From Conus ventricosus (Eukaryota > Mollusca > Gastropoda > Neogastropoda > Conidae), in assembly GCA_018398815.1 (NCBI GenBank), contig CM031620.1, forward strand, positions 68,219,814 to 68,283,813: a stretch of DNA of 64,000 nt. The letters run 5' to 3'. A model generated the notes under the pieces. The model did no database searches, was not told where the DNA came from, and saw only the letters and a program-made list of their open reading frames with translations. Position 1 is the stretch's first letter. Every line of letters begins with the position of its first letter. Made by a program: the position numbers and the translations under genes. Positions 13,765-26,199 of this stretch are shown in pieces.

Positions 13765-13839
13765 AGATGAGATCAGAGGAAGTCAAGATTCTTAAGATGC
13801 ATATATACTATACAACGGGTACCATTCTTATCAAGGGAA

Positions 13840-15942
13840 AGCATGTCTACAGTGGGTGGATGAGGAGTTCGACAGGCTGCGTACTATTGTACACACACTG
13901 GTTGTGCCTGCGTGCTCTGACCCACTCTCCATCACACACATGTGCGTGCCAGACATGGAGCAGCGACGGCCGAGGCGAAGGCGTTGGGGTGTGTGCATGG
14001 ATGAGGCCAGCCTGATGCGACCATGAAGAAGACACGCACTGTGTGCTTATCCCGCCAATTACAACGGGCAGAAAGCGGTGAGGAGGAACGCCCTTTGACC
14101 GCTCCATCCTGCCAACACTCAGCATCCCCCTCCACTCCCCGCCCCCTTCACCAGCTAAGGCCTGCTCTTACTCACCCAGTGACAGAACCTCCTCCCTCCA
14201 CTGCCCTTCATTGAGCCCATCTTCCGTCACGGTCCAGTCGGCGTTAGTGCACAGGCTTCACAGTCCCCACTTCTACTGAAAATTCACCCCCCTCCTCACC
14301 ATCCTCCACGTAACCCCTGCCCCACCTGACTCAGTCATGCCCCTCCCTCTCCCAAACAGACACCACTTTCACGGCAGTTACTGAAAGCGTTAGCAGCGAC
14401 ACCACCACAGACACTGAAAGCGTTTCCAGTGACAAGACAGTGACCAAGCTTCAAAGCCAGGGAACATGCCAGATGTGTGCTGCTGCCATGATGACTGTGT
14501 GTCCAAAGCAGAGTTTTTACAAACAACACAATCCTACAAGCCGAAGTTTCGGCCCTTCATGCAGCACTACAAGAAGCAAGACACACATTTAAAATTGACA
14601 TAGATGCCATCACCACTCAGTTACTGCACTTACAAGCCCAAAACACACACAGACCTCTTCCCCGCTCCTCAAATCACAAATTCCCTCCAGACTGCATCCT
14701 CCAAACCACCCTCCCCCAAATCATCCACCCCAAATCATCATCTCCCATTTTGCCCACCGGCTGAATGCCGCTGCCACAGAGAGCAATGCTGACAGTGGAC
14801 ACAGCGCAGGCAAAGCAGACTCCACAGCAGTGTCTGAGTCCCTCAGTCAGCAGACCTCCACCCCCAACCCTCTCCCCCATGTCAGTGTCACTAAGGACAC
14901 CACCCCCAACCCTCTCCACCATGTCAGTGTCACTAAGGACACCACTACCATTCGCTGGGGGATGATGTAGTGAAAGGGGTGGATCCATCCCGCTCCTCAC
15001 CTCCCAACAGCAAGCCCCAAAAAGTGTGTGTCAGTGACCTGACAGTGACCCAGCTGACTGAGTGGCTCAGTGGCCAGACTCCCTCAACTACCGTGAGACT
15101 GGCTGCAGTTCATGTTGGGATCACGACTGTGCACAAGTCCAGGCCTCAGCAGACAGTGCCATCAGCATGACAAGTGGAAAGACCTTCTTTCCCAGTGCCG
15201 GAGGGTCTTTCCCAAAGCGTCACTGCTAGCCTCTGCTATCATGCCTGCCAGAGGACGACACCCCTTCAATTCAGTCATCCATCTCAGCAACAAGAACCTG
15301 CAGCAGGTGTGTGACGGCATGGGTGTGCAACTACAGGGACCACACTGCTGTCTTCACCACCAGCATGTGGTGCACCCAGAATGGCATTGTACCAAAATGC
15401 CATTCTGCCAACGAGGATAGGGGGACAGCAACGCCTCGCTGAAAATTTGTTTGCTAGGAAACAGGCAGACAGCATCGGCACAAAGAGGGGCAGTGACCAC
15501 AGGCTCGCCCCACTGGACGTCTCTCCTCTTCCCCCGTGTTGCATCACCGCTCCGTTCCTCCTCCCGTCCATTCACCAACTCCACGCATGTTACCAACAAA
15601 CAATCACACATCACAGTCCTCTCAACCGGAGAACCCCCTACTCTTCCCCATTCTCCGGCCGACCCACACTACTCGGAAGTCTTTCCTCCCTCCTACCACC
15701 ACTCTAAACCCCACCCACCCATTCCGACGACCGGACAGTAGGCCCACTACACGCGGGGAACTAATTCGTATGGTAGTAGAGAGACCTACACCTCGCCTCC
15801 ACAGCCACCACCAATGATGCCACCGCCTGTGTATCCTCCTATGTTATTCCCTTCTTTTCCTCGTAGCTTCCCACCTGCTTTTTGGCAGTGGCCACACTTC
15901 ATGCCACTGCCACCAAACTATGGCCATGTTTTAGACTTGAAT

Positions 15943-15945
<3 letters not shown>
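13840..15945 (+). pseudogene. LINE-B ORF1, esterase (SGNH)-type, CR1-like
   Basis: The ORF1 protein of a CR1-like LINE, broken into several frames. The N-terminal part (13,840-14,025) has a basic stretch MEQRRPRRRRW. At 14,470-14,610 there is a coiled-coil-like segment with DDCVSKAEFLQTTQSYK and IDAITTQL. The central part (14,990-15,480) resembles an SGNH/GDSL hydrolase: QLTEWLSGQTP, VHVGITTVHKSRP, ARGRHPFNSVIHLSNKNL, then MALYQNAILPTRIGGQQRL. The last block is where a DxxHP catalytic pair is expected; NAIL stands there instead, so activity is doubtful. The C-terminus (15,814-15,945) is proline/phenylalanine-rich (PPPVYPPMLFPSFPRSFPP). CR1-family ORF1 esterases are an established class. The assignment to the same element as ORF2 rests on order and strand. 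Confidence 0.6.
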
Positions 15946-16010
<65 letters not shown>

Positions 16011-16022
16011 TGTGCGTGTGTG
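15946..16022. repeat. (GT)n microsatellite
   Basis: A GT tract between ORF1 and ORF2 of LINE-B. Confidence 0.95.
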
Positions 16023-16531
16023 CTATATGTATATATACACTCGTGTGGAAAGTGCAGAGTTTGAACTATATGCATCTGGCGAACTGTGTAATTCCGAATC
16101 TGCCGACTAATCTGATAAACTGAGAAGAAAAAGTGGTTGCGAACTACATTATTAGCATTTCTGAAGAAAGCAAGACTTTTATATCATAGTTTTATTTGTA
16201 CCTGAATGGTGTGTGAGCACGCTCAGAAACCTGTGGTGTGGATAAAGCTTTGGTGACACTTGCCACAGCGTGCTACGTGACTTTGTGAATTTAAATTTTG
16301 TGTTTTTTTCATATTCATTATCCTTTTTCATTGAGCATTGTTGGATTTGGTGTGTAAGTGTGTTGTATCACACTTATTTTGTAGTTTTCACTTGCGTGTT
16401 TCTCATATTCCTTATCCTTTTGAATTGAAGATAGTTGCTGTGTGTGTATACCATACGTACACACTGAGTTTGTATTCAAGTGTATCCTTGTTATATTTGT
16501 TTTAGTTGCTATATTTGTTTTAGTTGCACAA

Positions 16532-19372
16532 ATGGTGCAATCATCTTCAAAATGCGCACAGGAAGACGGACTACGTATTGGACATCTTAATATAAACCAT
16601 ATACAAACAAGTTACAGGAGGTACCCACTATATTGTACAATCAAGACAAACCCTTTCATATATTTGGCTTTACTGAATCAAGACTTTCAGATATTGTCCC
16701 TGATGCCACTGTCTTAATCTCTGGCTACAATATTGTACGCAGAGATCCCACCGAATCCAAATCTACAGGCATATTACTTTACGTTCATGAAACATTAAAT
16801 GCCCAACGTTTGTATGATCTTGAAAGTTTTGGAATTGAAGCAGTTTGGTTAGTAATCAAGTTGAAGAGAACAAAACCGATCAAAATAGGATTTGTATATC
16901 GAAACCCAGCGGAAAATGCTGCTTGGATGGACAAGTTTACGGCTATGATGGATGCAGCATCGCTTGATGCCACGAATTGATACTTTTAGGTGATTTCAAC
17001 ATTGATCTATTGAAGTGCCAAACATCATGGTCAGATAGGACTACCTCTACAATTTATCCCAAATTATAGACATGCCAACCAGAGTAACATTCACTAGCAA
17101 AACATTAATTGACCACATCTATCTTTCTGAACCACATAACGTCATTGAGAAATGTGTGCCTTTGAATGGATGCAGCGACCACTTTCCAGTTTGCATTACG
17201 TGGAAAAGAAGTGGAATCAAAATTCCTAAAACTGGCCACAAACACATCACTTACAGATCTTTTGGACACTTCCACGAAGATACCTTTCTCACTGACCTCA
17301 TGAATTCCCCCTTTATAAATGTTTATAATTACACTGATCCAGAGAAAGCGCTTGAGTACTGGCTACACACGTTTAATTCTGTTTATGACAAGCATGCGCC
17401 ATTCAAAACGCGTCGAGTTAAACATAGTGCACAACCAAAGTGGATGACTGATGAAATACAAGCTGCTTTTTCTTGCGCGACGATCTGCTTGAAGCAGAAG
17501 GGAAGTCGGATGGATTTAAAAGGCAACGTATATAAAGTCAATTCACTCAAACGGACAGCAAAAATGAATTTTTTTCGTGAACTTGTAGCCAACAAAAAAA
17601 ATTCGAAGTCCATATGGCAAGCAATAAATGAACTACAAATAAAACTTCACAGTCAAAGACAAGTCCCATTACCAGCATAACACCAATGAACTCAACCAAC
17701 ACTTTAAACAGTTGCAGAACACGTTGTCAAAGAAAGAATACTGACTCAAATGAATTACAAAAATTAAAAAACTTTTTGCAATGCTATGAACATTCGTCCA
17801 GCAACACCAGTTCCGCCTATGACAGTTAGTGAGTTTGCCAAGCTTTATGCCAGTTAAAGCAGACAGGAGCCGCGGACTTGACGGATTGATGGAAAAATAC
17901 TGAAACTATCAGCACCTGTTTATATGTGAAACTCTTACCTACATTTACAATTTATGCATTGATAAATGCACTTTCCCGCTCAGTTCAAAGTTGCAAAAGT
18001 TATACCCATTTCAATCTGGAGACAAATCTGAACCTTCGAACTACAGACCTATATCCATTTTGCCAGTTTCTGTCCAAGCCCTTGGAAAAACACATAAATA
18101 AGCATCTTTGCCACCATTTTGACTCCTCCAACCTACTAAATAAAAATCAATCGGGATTCAGGAAAAATCATTCTTGTCATACAGCGCTTACAAACATAGT
18201 AGATCAATGGCTAGCCAGTGGTAATGAGAATAAATATTGTGGCGCACTGTTTGTTGATTTTGCAAAGGCATTTGATGTCATTGACCACAAATTGTTATGC
18301 AGGAAGCTTTTATCATATGGTATAAAAGGAAATACCTTCCAACTGATAACATCATTCCTAGAAAGACCGTCAGCAAATCGTTTGTGTCAATAACAATTTA
18401 TCAGAGAAGTTACCTATCCAACATGGCGTACCCCAGGGTTCTGTGTTAGGTCCTTTGCTGTTCTCAGTTTATATAAATGATCTCCCTCTTTATATTGAGG
18501 ATTCATGTGAACTCTTTTGTGATGATACCACTGTCCATACAAGTAGCCCCAGCTTGGAAGCTGTTTTCACTTCATTACAGAAGAATGCCAATATCTTAGT
18601 AATGGTGCAATGTAAATCACATGTCACTGAATCCTAACAAAACAAAACTAATGCTGATAACAACAAGGCAGAGAAGACAAACATAACCACACAGCCCCCA
18701 TCTGTTTTTATCAAATAATCAGGAAATTGAAGTGGTGGATAGCCATCGAGTTCTAGGTGTATATGTTGATAATAATCTCTCTTGGTCTCATCACCTTCGC
18801 AGTTTATGTAAATCAATATCCAGACAAACATATCAGCTGTGCAAGATTAAGCATTTCTAAACCTTCATGCCAGGAAATTGTTCCTACACGCACATGTTCT
18901 CTCTTCAATCAATTATTGTTCAACACTATTTGATTCTGCTAGTGCTAATGCCATGAAACTCTTAAGAGTGTCTACAAAAGAGCACTTAAAGCAGTTCTAT
19001 TAAAATCATCTAGTCTTAGTGAAGGGGATTATACTAAAGCGGGGGCTCTTCCGTTACAAGAAATGTTTGCTGTCAACAAATGTCAGCTAATGCAAAAAAT
19101 TGCATCGGGTTTAGCACCACAAACTCTTCAGTCCAAATTTAGCATAAACCCTAGGGATTCAACCAAATTCCAGGTTCCACAACCTAGAATAGATCTATTT
19201 AAATCAAGCTTATCTTACCAGGTAGCGTAGTTTGAATTCACTTCCACTAACATTTCCGATGTACTCATATTACTAGAATCCTTCAGGGAAAAACTAATCA
19301 CACATTTCACAGCAAACCATTGCTATTAGAACAAAATACATTACCAGGGCAACACCTCTGTTTTGCTGCATA
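16532..19372 (+). pseudogene. LINE-B ORF2: endonuclease + reverse transcriptase, CR1-like
   Basis: The likely start is the ATG at 16,532 (MVQSSSKCAQEDGLRIGHLN...), because the endonuclease fold begins directly after it with LRIGHLNINH. The endonuclease part keeps FTESRLSD (catalytic glutamate), a GDFNIDLL stretch near 16,990 and CSDHFPVCI near 17,180. The linker (17,260-17,690) is in one frame. The RT part has NQSGFRKNHSCHTAL, motif A FVDFAKAFDVIDHK (18,250-18,290), motif B GVPQGSVLGPLLF (18,425-18,465) and motif C LFCDDTTVH (18,515-18,540), where a cysteine replaces the usual alanine or tyrosine. At least four frameshifts or stops interrupt it (16,980; 17,690; 17,860; 18,392). The 3' region (18,650-19,372) is readable in pieces. 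No poly-A or short-repeat tail is obvious. Confidence 0.8.
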
Positions 19373-19681
19373 TTAAACTGATACGCCGTTTCCTTTCACT
19401 GATGTTTTTAAACCAGATAATGATAAATGAGTAGATATGGTTACTATCGGTTATATTAATGATTGAAATCATATTATGATGAATGATTATTGTGGTCGCT
19501 GGTTTTATTGGTGCATTGTCACGAATTGATTGATGTCTTAATACTTTGATTTCCTTGAGCACTGTAATTGCAAGGTGATAAATGTGTGTCCGGATTACTG
19601 TTGATCATATTGATGTATTGCTCTTTATTCAAATTTATAGTAATGTTTAGCATGTGATATTTTGGATAGAAAAATGGAATT

Positions 19682-19765
<84 letters not shown>

Positions 19766-19873
19766 TTACTACGGTGCGTTTCGATGGATTGTCGCTTAAT
19801 TAATAATTATAAATTTGGGTAGTGTATGAATGGTAAAGAAGAAAACAAAAAAGATGGGGGAAGGTAATAATAA

Positions 19874-19932
<59 letters not shown>

Positions 19933-20312
19933 TCTCTCACACACACACACACCACACACACACACCACACACACACACGCACTACACACACACTCACCAC
20001 CACACACACACAAACACACACACACACACCACAACACACACACACAACACACACACACACAGACACCACACATACACGCGCGCGCGCACATGCACACGCA
20101 CACATCATGAAAAATAAATGTTATAATTATTGATGCTAGGAATTTATTGCTGCTTACTGATAACTGATTGTTCGTTCTCGTTTTGCCTTATAACCACATC
20201 ATATAAATGTAAAAGAAAGAACAAATTGTTGATATTATTGATGCAATTGTAGTTGTCTTAGTTTATCATCCTTAGCAGTTTGTTGTATGTTAATCTTTTA
20301 CAAAAGGAATGT

Positions 20313-20365
<53 letters not shown>

Positions 20366-20369
20366 TCTC

Positions 20370-20421
<52 letters not shown>

Positions 20422-20441
20422 CCCCCCCCCCCCCTCCCCTC

Positions 20442-20475
<34 letters not shown>

Positions 20476-20779
20476 CCTTAGATAGGAGGATCGCTTATTC
20501 CAAATATCTGTGTGTGCTAATTCTTTTCTTCTTTGTAATCAATTTCTTTATTCTTGTTTGTTGTTTAAATCGTTTCTTTTCCTTTTAAAGTCATCTACGC
20601 CTTAACTGTTAATGCATAAACTTTTAATGTTTGAAGATATGTATGTTTGTTAAAAGTTTTGTAAGTTTCGTCGCTAGTCATACTTAGTCCCTTAACGGGC
20701 AAGGGCCGGATGAAAAAAGCATGTGTTTGCTTATCTGTTACCCTTGGAAATAAAGATTATCATCATCATCATCATCTCT

Positions 20780-20843
<64 letters not shown>

Positions 20844-20904
20844 TATATATATATATTTATAAATATATACATGCATACATTACATACAATACATACACAC
20901 ACAG
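19373..20904. repeat. Simple-repeat-rich spacer
   Basis: AT-rich DNA holding four simple-repeat blocks: (CT)n at 19,687-19,763; (CT)n then (CA)n at 19,878-20,098; (CT)n with a C-run and TCC variants at 20,315-20,474; and (ATC)n(CT)n(TA)n at 20,760-20,870. The segment between 20,600 and 20,760 ends in AATAAAGATTATCATCATCATC, which looks like a LINE 3' end with an ATC tail. Confidence 0.8.
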
Positions 20905-21240
20905 GAAGAAAGGTGGCAGGAGTGGTTAAGACGTTCGCCTGCCAGTCCAACGTGTGAGAAATGCGTGGGTTCGAGCCTGCCTTTCTCGCCTTTTCTTTGA
21001 ATGACAAGTCGAATTGAACGTCAAGTCCATCGGATGGGGACTATAAGCGAGTCGACCCGTGTGCCTTCCTGGCCCCCGCACACGATAAAGAACCACAGCA
21101 GATTGAAAATCGAAAAGAGGAGGGGGTTCCCGCTGCTCTGGCAAAATTGATGTAAATTGAAGATAGCCGCCTGGTATTTCTTACCAAGCCACAAAACTGT
21201 CACTTACTGCCATCGTGTACCGGTGGAAATGGAGGACACG
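20905..21240 (+). mobile_element. tRNA(Ser)-like SINE
   Basis: The head (20,905-20,985) resembles a serine tRNA. It has a box-A-like GGCAGGAGTGGTTAAGACG at 20,914-20,932 and a box B GGGTTCGAGCC at 20,967-20,977; these would form a pol III internal promoter. The body contains the CCCCCGCACACGATAAAGAACC block, of a type common in mollusc SINEs. The 3' boundary is uncertain. It sits directly after a (TA)n/(CA)n tract. Confidence 0.65.
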
Positions 21241-21381
21241 TATATAAAAAAAAACCCACAACAACTTCGTATGCATCCTATGTGAGAAACTGGAGGAATA
21301 AATGAGATGAATGAAAATGAGTGACTGATATTTGAATGGTACGGGAAAACGACTGAATGAGCGCCGTAGACTGCTTTTCGG

Positions 21382-21660
21382 CCGGTGTCGTATATAATAC
21401 TGTTGCTCATAAAATCGTGTCGCAGCGACAGTGTTTCCCGGGAAATACTGCAGCTGGTTCATGAAAAATTATCGCTGAGCGACTTAATTTCATAAAATTG
21501 GTCGCGCGACAGGATTTTACGAGAAATGTAAAAAAAATCGTGTCGTTGCTTAAAAATAAAATCATGTCGCAGCGACAGCATTTTATGTAAAAAAAAAATT
21601 GCTGCCGTAGAAAAATTGTCGCTCTGAGACAGCATTTCCCGTAAAAAAAAAAAAAAAAGA
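21382..21660. repeat. TGTCGC/GCGACA palindrome-rich repeat, copy 1
   Basis: The segment starts at GCCGGTGTCGTATATAATAC and carries repeated inverted pairs such as GTGTCGCAGCGACAG, separated by AT-rich spacers of the type TTTTATGAAAAA. The same opening block appears in reverse complement near 34,300. I see no ORF or terminal repeats that would name a known family. Confidence 0.6.
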
Positions 21661-21679
21661 AGATCGGTCTCTTCCCCCA

Positions 21680-21718
<39 letters not shown>

Positions 21719-22224
21719 GGTTTTACGTATCAGTTGCGCCATTGTCTTTCTGTCTGCTTGACTGTCGGTCTATCTTTCTGTCTCTGTTTGTTTTTCTCGC
21801 TCATTCTCTGTGTATCGCCCTCCCTCTGTCTGTTTGACTCTCTTTAGTTTCACTCTGTCCATCAAACTTTCTGTCAGTTGGTCTCTGCCTTTCCCGCCTC
21901 TCTCTCTCGCTCTCTCTCTGGACGTGCGAGTATGTGGAGAGAGCGCGACGGTGTGGTGTGTGTGTGGACCCTGAAACAACTGCATTCATGCTCAAATATA
22001 CACTGCCGAACTAAAGTTAAGGGCCAGAAGAAGAATCATCTCTCATAACCCCAAAAATCAAAGCAAACACCTTCAACTCTTGAAATGTATTAATACAACA
22101 TGTAACCTTTCGATTCATGTAAACAAAATCACCAACAAAGAAATTTCGTTCGCGCAGCAAACGTCGGAATTACCCCAACCCCCTTTTGAAAAGTTGCAAG
22201 AAAGTTCTTTCAGTTTGGTCAAGT

Positions 22225-22873
22225 TCAGTAACGGGTGTGCCCACCCTGGGCTGCAAGGCATTCACCGATCCGTGAGCGCATTGAGTTCACATGGTTCTGG
22301 AGCATCTGTTGAGAGATTGCCATCCACTCCTGCTGCAGGACCGGAAGAGCTGGTCGACATCAGCAGGTGGGGGGTGATTGTCCCTCACCCGGCGCCCAAG
22401 GATATCCCAGAGGTGTTCTATGGGGCCAAGTCGGGTGATCGGGCTGGCCAGTTATCCTCACAATCTGCTGACGCTGCAGAACATCTTGGACCAGCCTAGC
22501 GCGATGAGGGGTCGCGTTATCGTCTTGGAGTATAGCGCCGGCACCATGGCTTGCAGTGTAGGGAGGATCAGAGGCGTCACGATTTCATCCCTGTACCGTA
22601 CGCCGGTAAGATTGCCTCTAATTCGGTACAGTGGGGGTCCCCCGTGCAGATGGAGCCAGCCCACACCATAACTGAACCGGCCTCCGTACCTGTCATGTTC
22701 CTGGACACAGGCGTCGATGAAACGTTCACCTGACGTCTCCAAGCGCGTATGCGGGCATCACAGGAAGACGAGTAAACCGGGACTCGTCTGTAAAGAGTAC
22801 CCTGCCCACTGCTGTCTGTTCCAACGTCGATGGTTTTGGCAGAACGCCATCCTGGCTGTCAACCTCGGTGTAA
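22225..22873 (-). pseudogene. Tc1-A transposase, C-terminal part
   Basis: The catalytic part of a Tc1-type DDE transposase. Reading leftwards one sees VLFTDESRF with the first catalytic aspartate (about 22,780), then RYRDEIVTPLILPTLQ, then LQDDNATPHRARLVQ with the second aspartate (about 22,525), then a broken PIEHLWD region carrying the third acidic residue, and the typical end GGHTRY before the stop near 22,225. At least three single-base indels separate these blocks, so it is not functional as assembled. The upstream end stops abruptly at the LTR boundary, 22,874. Confidence 0.8.
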
Positions 22874-24434
22874 TGTCAGTGGAGGAAGGACTAGCGCACG
22901 CCCAAACACACTCACGCTTGCTTAGTCGATCTCATTCATATATCATGCATTCGTCACATCAAACCATAGTAAAGTCTATAACTTTACTATACATGATCAT
23001 GGAAAGAAACATCAATGCATATGGAATCAAAACAAATAAAACATTCTCTCTTTCCTGAACTTCACAAAATCATTTATCTAAAACATCATTAACTAACCCG
23101 GGATAAATAATTTTCTACTTTACCTGGCCAGGTGATCTTAACTATTCACGAATCACTGTCTTTTCTTTTCTTTTCTTTTTCTTTTCACTGTCACTTTCAC
23201 AACACGACACAACTACCGGCACTGGTGTTGGTCTGATGGCGCCTGGTCAGGTGAGACTGTTGGCGTTGGTCGGTGGTTCTGCTTGGCGAAGTGACGCTGC
23301 CAGGTATGAGGTCGAACCCGGTTAGGTAGAACAGTGACTATCAACATCGATCTGTTCTCCTTTCTGTCTTCCTGCATTAACGCATTGCACTCTCTCTCTC
23401 TCTCTCTCTCTTCTAGTCTGCTCTTATCAAATGGACATGGTTGCTTTTCTTTTCTTTTTTTTTTCTTTTCTTTCTTTTCTTCTTCATAAATTAGCAACTC
23501 TTTCTCTCTCTCCACATCTCTCCTCAGTCCTTCCTCTGCAGACCATCTCATGCTAATCTCTCAACTTGGTTCTCTTCTCTCCTATCTCTCTCTCTCTCTC
23601 TGCCCTTCTCTCCTGCAGAGCTCCACTCAGAACTCTCTCTCCTCTGTTCGTTCTTCCCTCGTTCTCCCCTCTCTTCATCTCTCTGCCTTTTCCCTCGTGC
23701 AGAGACTACACCTAAAACCTCCTCATCTCTCTGTCTCTGTTCGTTCTCATCTCCCTGCCTTCCTGTAGGCGAGAGCCTACTCTCCGAACTCCTCCCTCTC
23801 TCTCTCTGTCTGTTCGTTTTTTCCTTCCTCTCTCTCTCTCACTCACACATTCCTTTATCCTCTAACCCGTGTTCAAGGGCCAGTACCATTGGTCAGTATT
23901 TTTACCCCTGACCCCGAAGTTGTCTCCCTCTAATTCCATTGGACGTTCAAATCATGACAGTCCCGTCTACACGCCTTACTCTCTGTGGTGGTCAATTGGT
24001 CATTTAATTGATTAGCTAGATTTCACCCCCCACCACACACTACCTCCCCCCCTTCCCTACTTCACTGGCGCGGTGTGGCTTAAGTGGTGGACACTGGTCA
24101 ATCTAAATTGGCCAGCTGAGTCTGGGTAGGCACCACGACGTCCGAGTAACAATGACGTTGGTTCCACAAATTGGCTAGATGAGCTTGAGCTCGGCTCTGC
24201 GATCGTCTCGCTAGACATCGAGGCGTCGGTCAAAGCTGCTTAGCCCGTATAGCCGGACAGACCGTCTTCCTGAAGCCTCTCCACTAAGCTTAATTGGCCG
24301 GACCCCACCTATGGGCCCGTCTTTCTGACGCCTAGAATGTTTGAGTTTGGGTTTAGGTCCGAACAAATTGACTGGCGACTCCCAAGTTAGGTTGTTCCCC
24401 CAAGTTAGGTTGTTTCATTTTTTTGTCCGTGACA
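22874..24434 (-). repeat. Gypsy-A 3' LTR
   Basis: A 1,561-bp LTR (left copy). It begins TGTCA and ends TGACA, an inverted terminal pentamer. It matches 27,931-29,424 along its whole length in the same orientation. On the minus strand it is the downstream LTR. It contains pyrimidine-rich stretches (23,390-23,850). Confidence 0.85.
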
Positions 24435-24444
24435 ATTTCCCCTT
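24435..24444 (-). other. Polypurine tract of Gypsy-A
   Basis: On the minus strand, AAGGGGAAAT lies directly before the TGTCA of the 3' LTR, the expected place for a plus-strand primer. Confidence 0.6.
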
Positions 24445-25006
24445 GCAAAAGACCATGCTCCGCATTGTCTCAAAACAACGGTACAAAAAGGACAACAACC
24501 GAATTTGCTGACACACAGCTACACGCGCAAAGTTTGGAAAATACTTTACAACCAACGGTTTATAAGTTATAAAATATACAATTAGTGAATACCACTCCAA
24601 TGAGTTATCATTGAGTGCGCTCTTGCGTTTTTAATTTACTCATTCTATAACGACCTCTGTGCGCAGCTTATGCAATTCCCCTACCTGCGGATTTGCCATC
24701 TCTCCTTTTCACAATCTTATGAAAAGCACAATATAATATGATCGCGATCCATGACACTTCACTGAGGAATCTCATCCTCGCTTATTGCAAATAATGCATC
24801 ACTACACAAGCGACTGTATGCTCCACGCATAACTACATACCACATGAACAAGTCTCACAAAGAAAATATGAACAAGTCTCACACAAAAAAAAATATGAAC
24901 CATAGCCAACTGGGAATGAACCCATATCCAATCAACATAACTGGAATCAACACATATTATCAACAAAGCACCCTGGATATGACTGACTCCTCTGAGTTGC
25001 AGCTTG

Positions 25007-25640
25007 CTAGACTACACGACTTAAATAGTCAGCTCCGACATTCTGTTCGACCTGGGATGTACTGCACTCGATACCTGTAGGGCTTGCAGTGCCATTGCCC
25101 AACGCAGAACTCTGCTGTTTTTCAGCTGCGCCTCCTGCAGGAATTTGAGTGGTTGATGATCCGTCTCGATCACGAACTCTTTCCCATACAAGTATTTGTG
25201 GAACTTCTGCACGGCCCACACGACAGCTAAACACTCCTTCTCCACCGTTGCGTACCCTTCTTCACACTTTGTCAACTTCCTGCTAGCGTATCTCACAGGA
25301 AACTCGACTCCTTCATGCCCTGCAACAATACTGCACCTATCCCACCACCTGATGCATCTGTCCGCAAACAAAAATGGTTTGGACATATCTGGTAGCTTCA
25401 AGATGGACGGGAACCTAGTCTTTCCAACACCGTCTGCAGTGCTTGCTCTGCAGCGTCTGACCACTCGACCACTGCGGTTTCCCTGCCTTGACTAAATCAC
25501 TGAGAGGACTCGTGATTGCTGCGAAATTTGGGACAAAACTCCCTATAGAACCCAATAAAACCTAGCAGACTCCTGACTTCTGTTTGGTCTTTGGTCTCTC
25601 TGAATTCATCATCTTCTCCACCTTTCCTCTTTCGGCTGCT
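25007..25640 (-). pseudogene. Gypsy-A pol fragment: RT connection and RNase H
   Basis: Reading the minus strand from 25,600, SLLGFIGFYREF marks the end of the RT thumb/connection. A TDASGGGIG block (first RNase H aspartate) follows in a shifted frame near 25,360. Next come the glutamate block YATVEKECLAVVWAVQKF, ETDHQPLKFL, and the C-terminal GADYLSR at about 25,020. A stop follows and no integrase motif is found in the remaining 570 bases before the LTR. The YxDD box of the RT palm, expected at 25.7-25.9 kb, is not readable. Confidence 0.75.
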
Positions 25641-26199
25641 TTGTGTCGCCCCCCGACAAAAAAACTAGGGAATCCTACTGTTACCCCTTTACGTAAAACC
25701 CCCCTGTTGATTTCTGGAATTAGGCAAAAAAATTCCCCTTCTTTGCTGGGTCCCCCTTCACCTCTCAAGATTGCTGTGGTTAAAAAAAATTAAAAAGACT
25801 CGGTCACCCGTTTTCCCGGTGCCGAGATGACTCCCTGGGGAAATCGTGACCCACTGACATGACAGTGTCACAAAACCCCTGTGGTCCCTTAATGAGTGTC
25901 CCCTTCCTGTCTTCCCTTGGGTGAAACTGGGTACAAAGCCCCCCCCTTTTCACAAGAAAAGTCTCCCCCCTCAAACCTCCTGTTTTCCCTCTTTCCCCCT
26001 CTTGCCAACTCCCAAGATTTCACGGGAAGGGTCTTGTTCCTGCGCTGCTAAACTATCAGGCGCACCTTGCCGATTCCCTTCCTGGAAAAAAATAAGGTTA
26101 AAAAAACCCTTTTCCCTCCTTTTTTGCTCCTGTTGAACTGCCCCCCTGTAGCAGTCAAAAATAGGATCCCCTGGACCCCTTCCCCCGGGAATATTTCCA

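Noticed and set aside
20914..20977. A serine tRNA gene
   Set aside because: Boxes A and B are good, but the acceptor and anticodon arms do not pair well and a SINE-like body follows.
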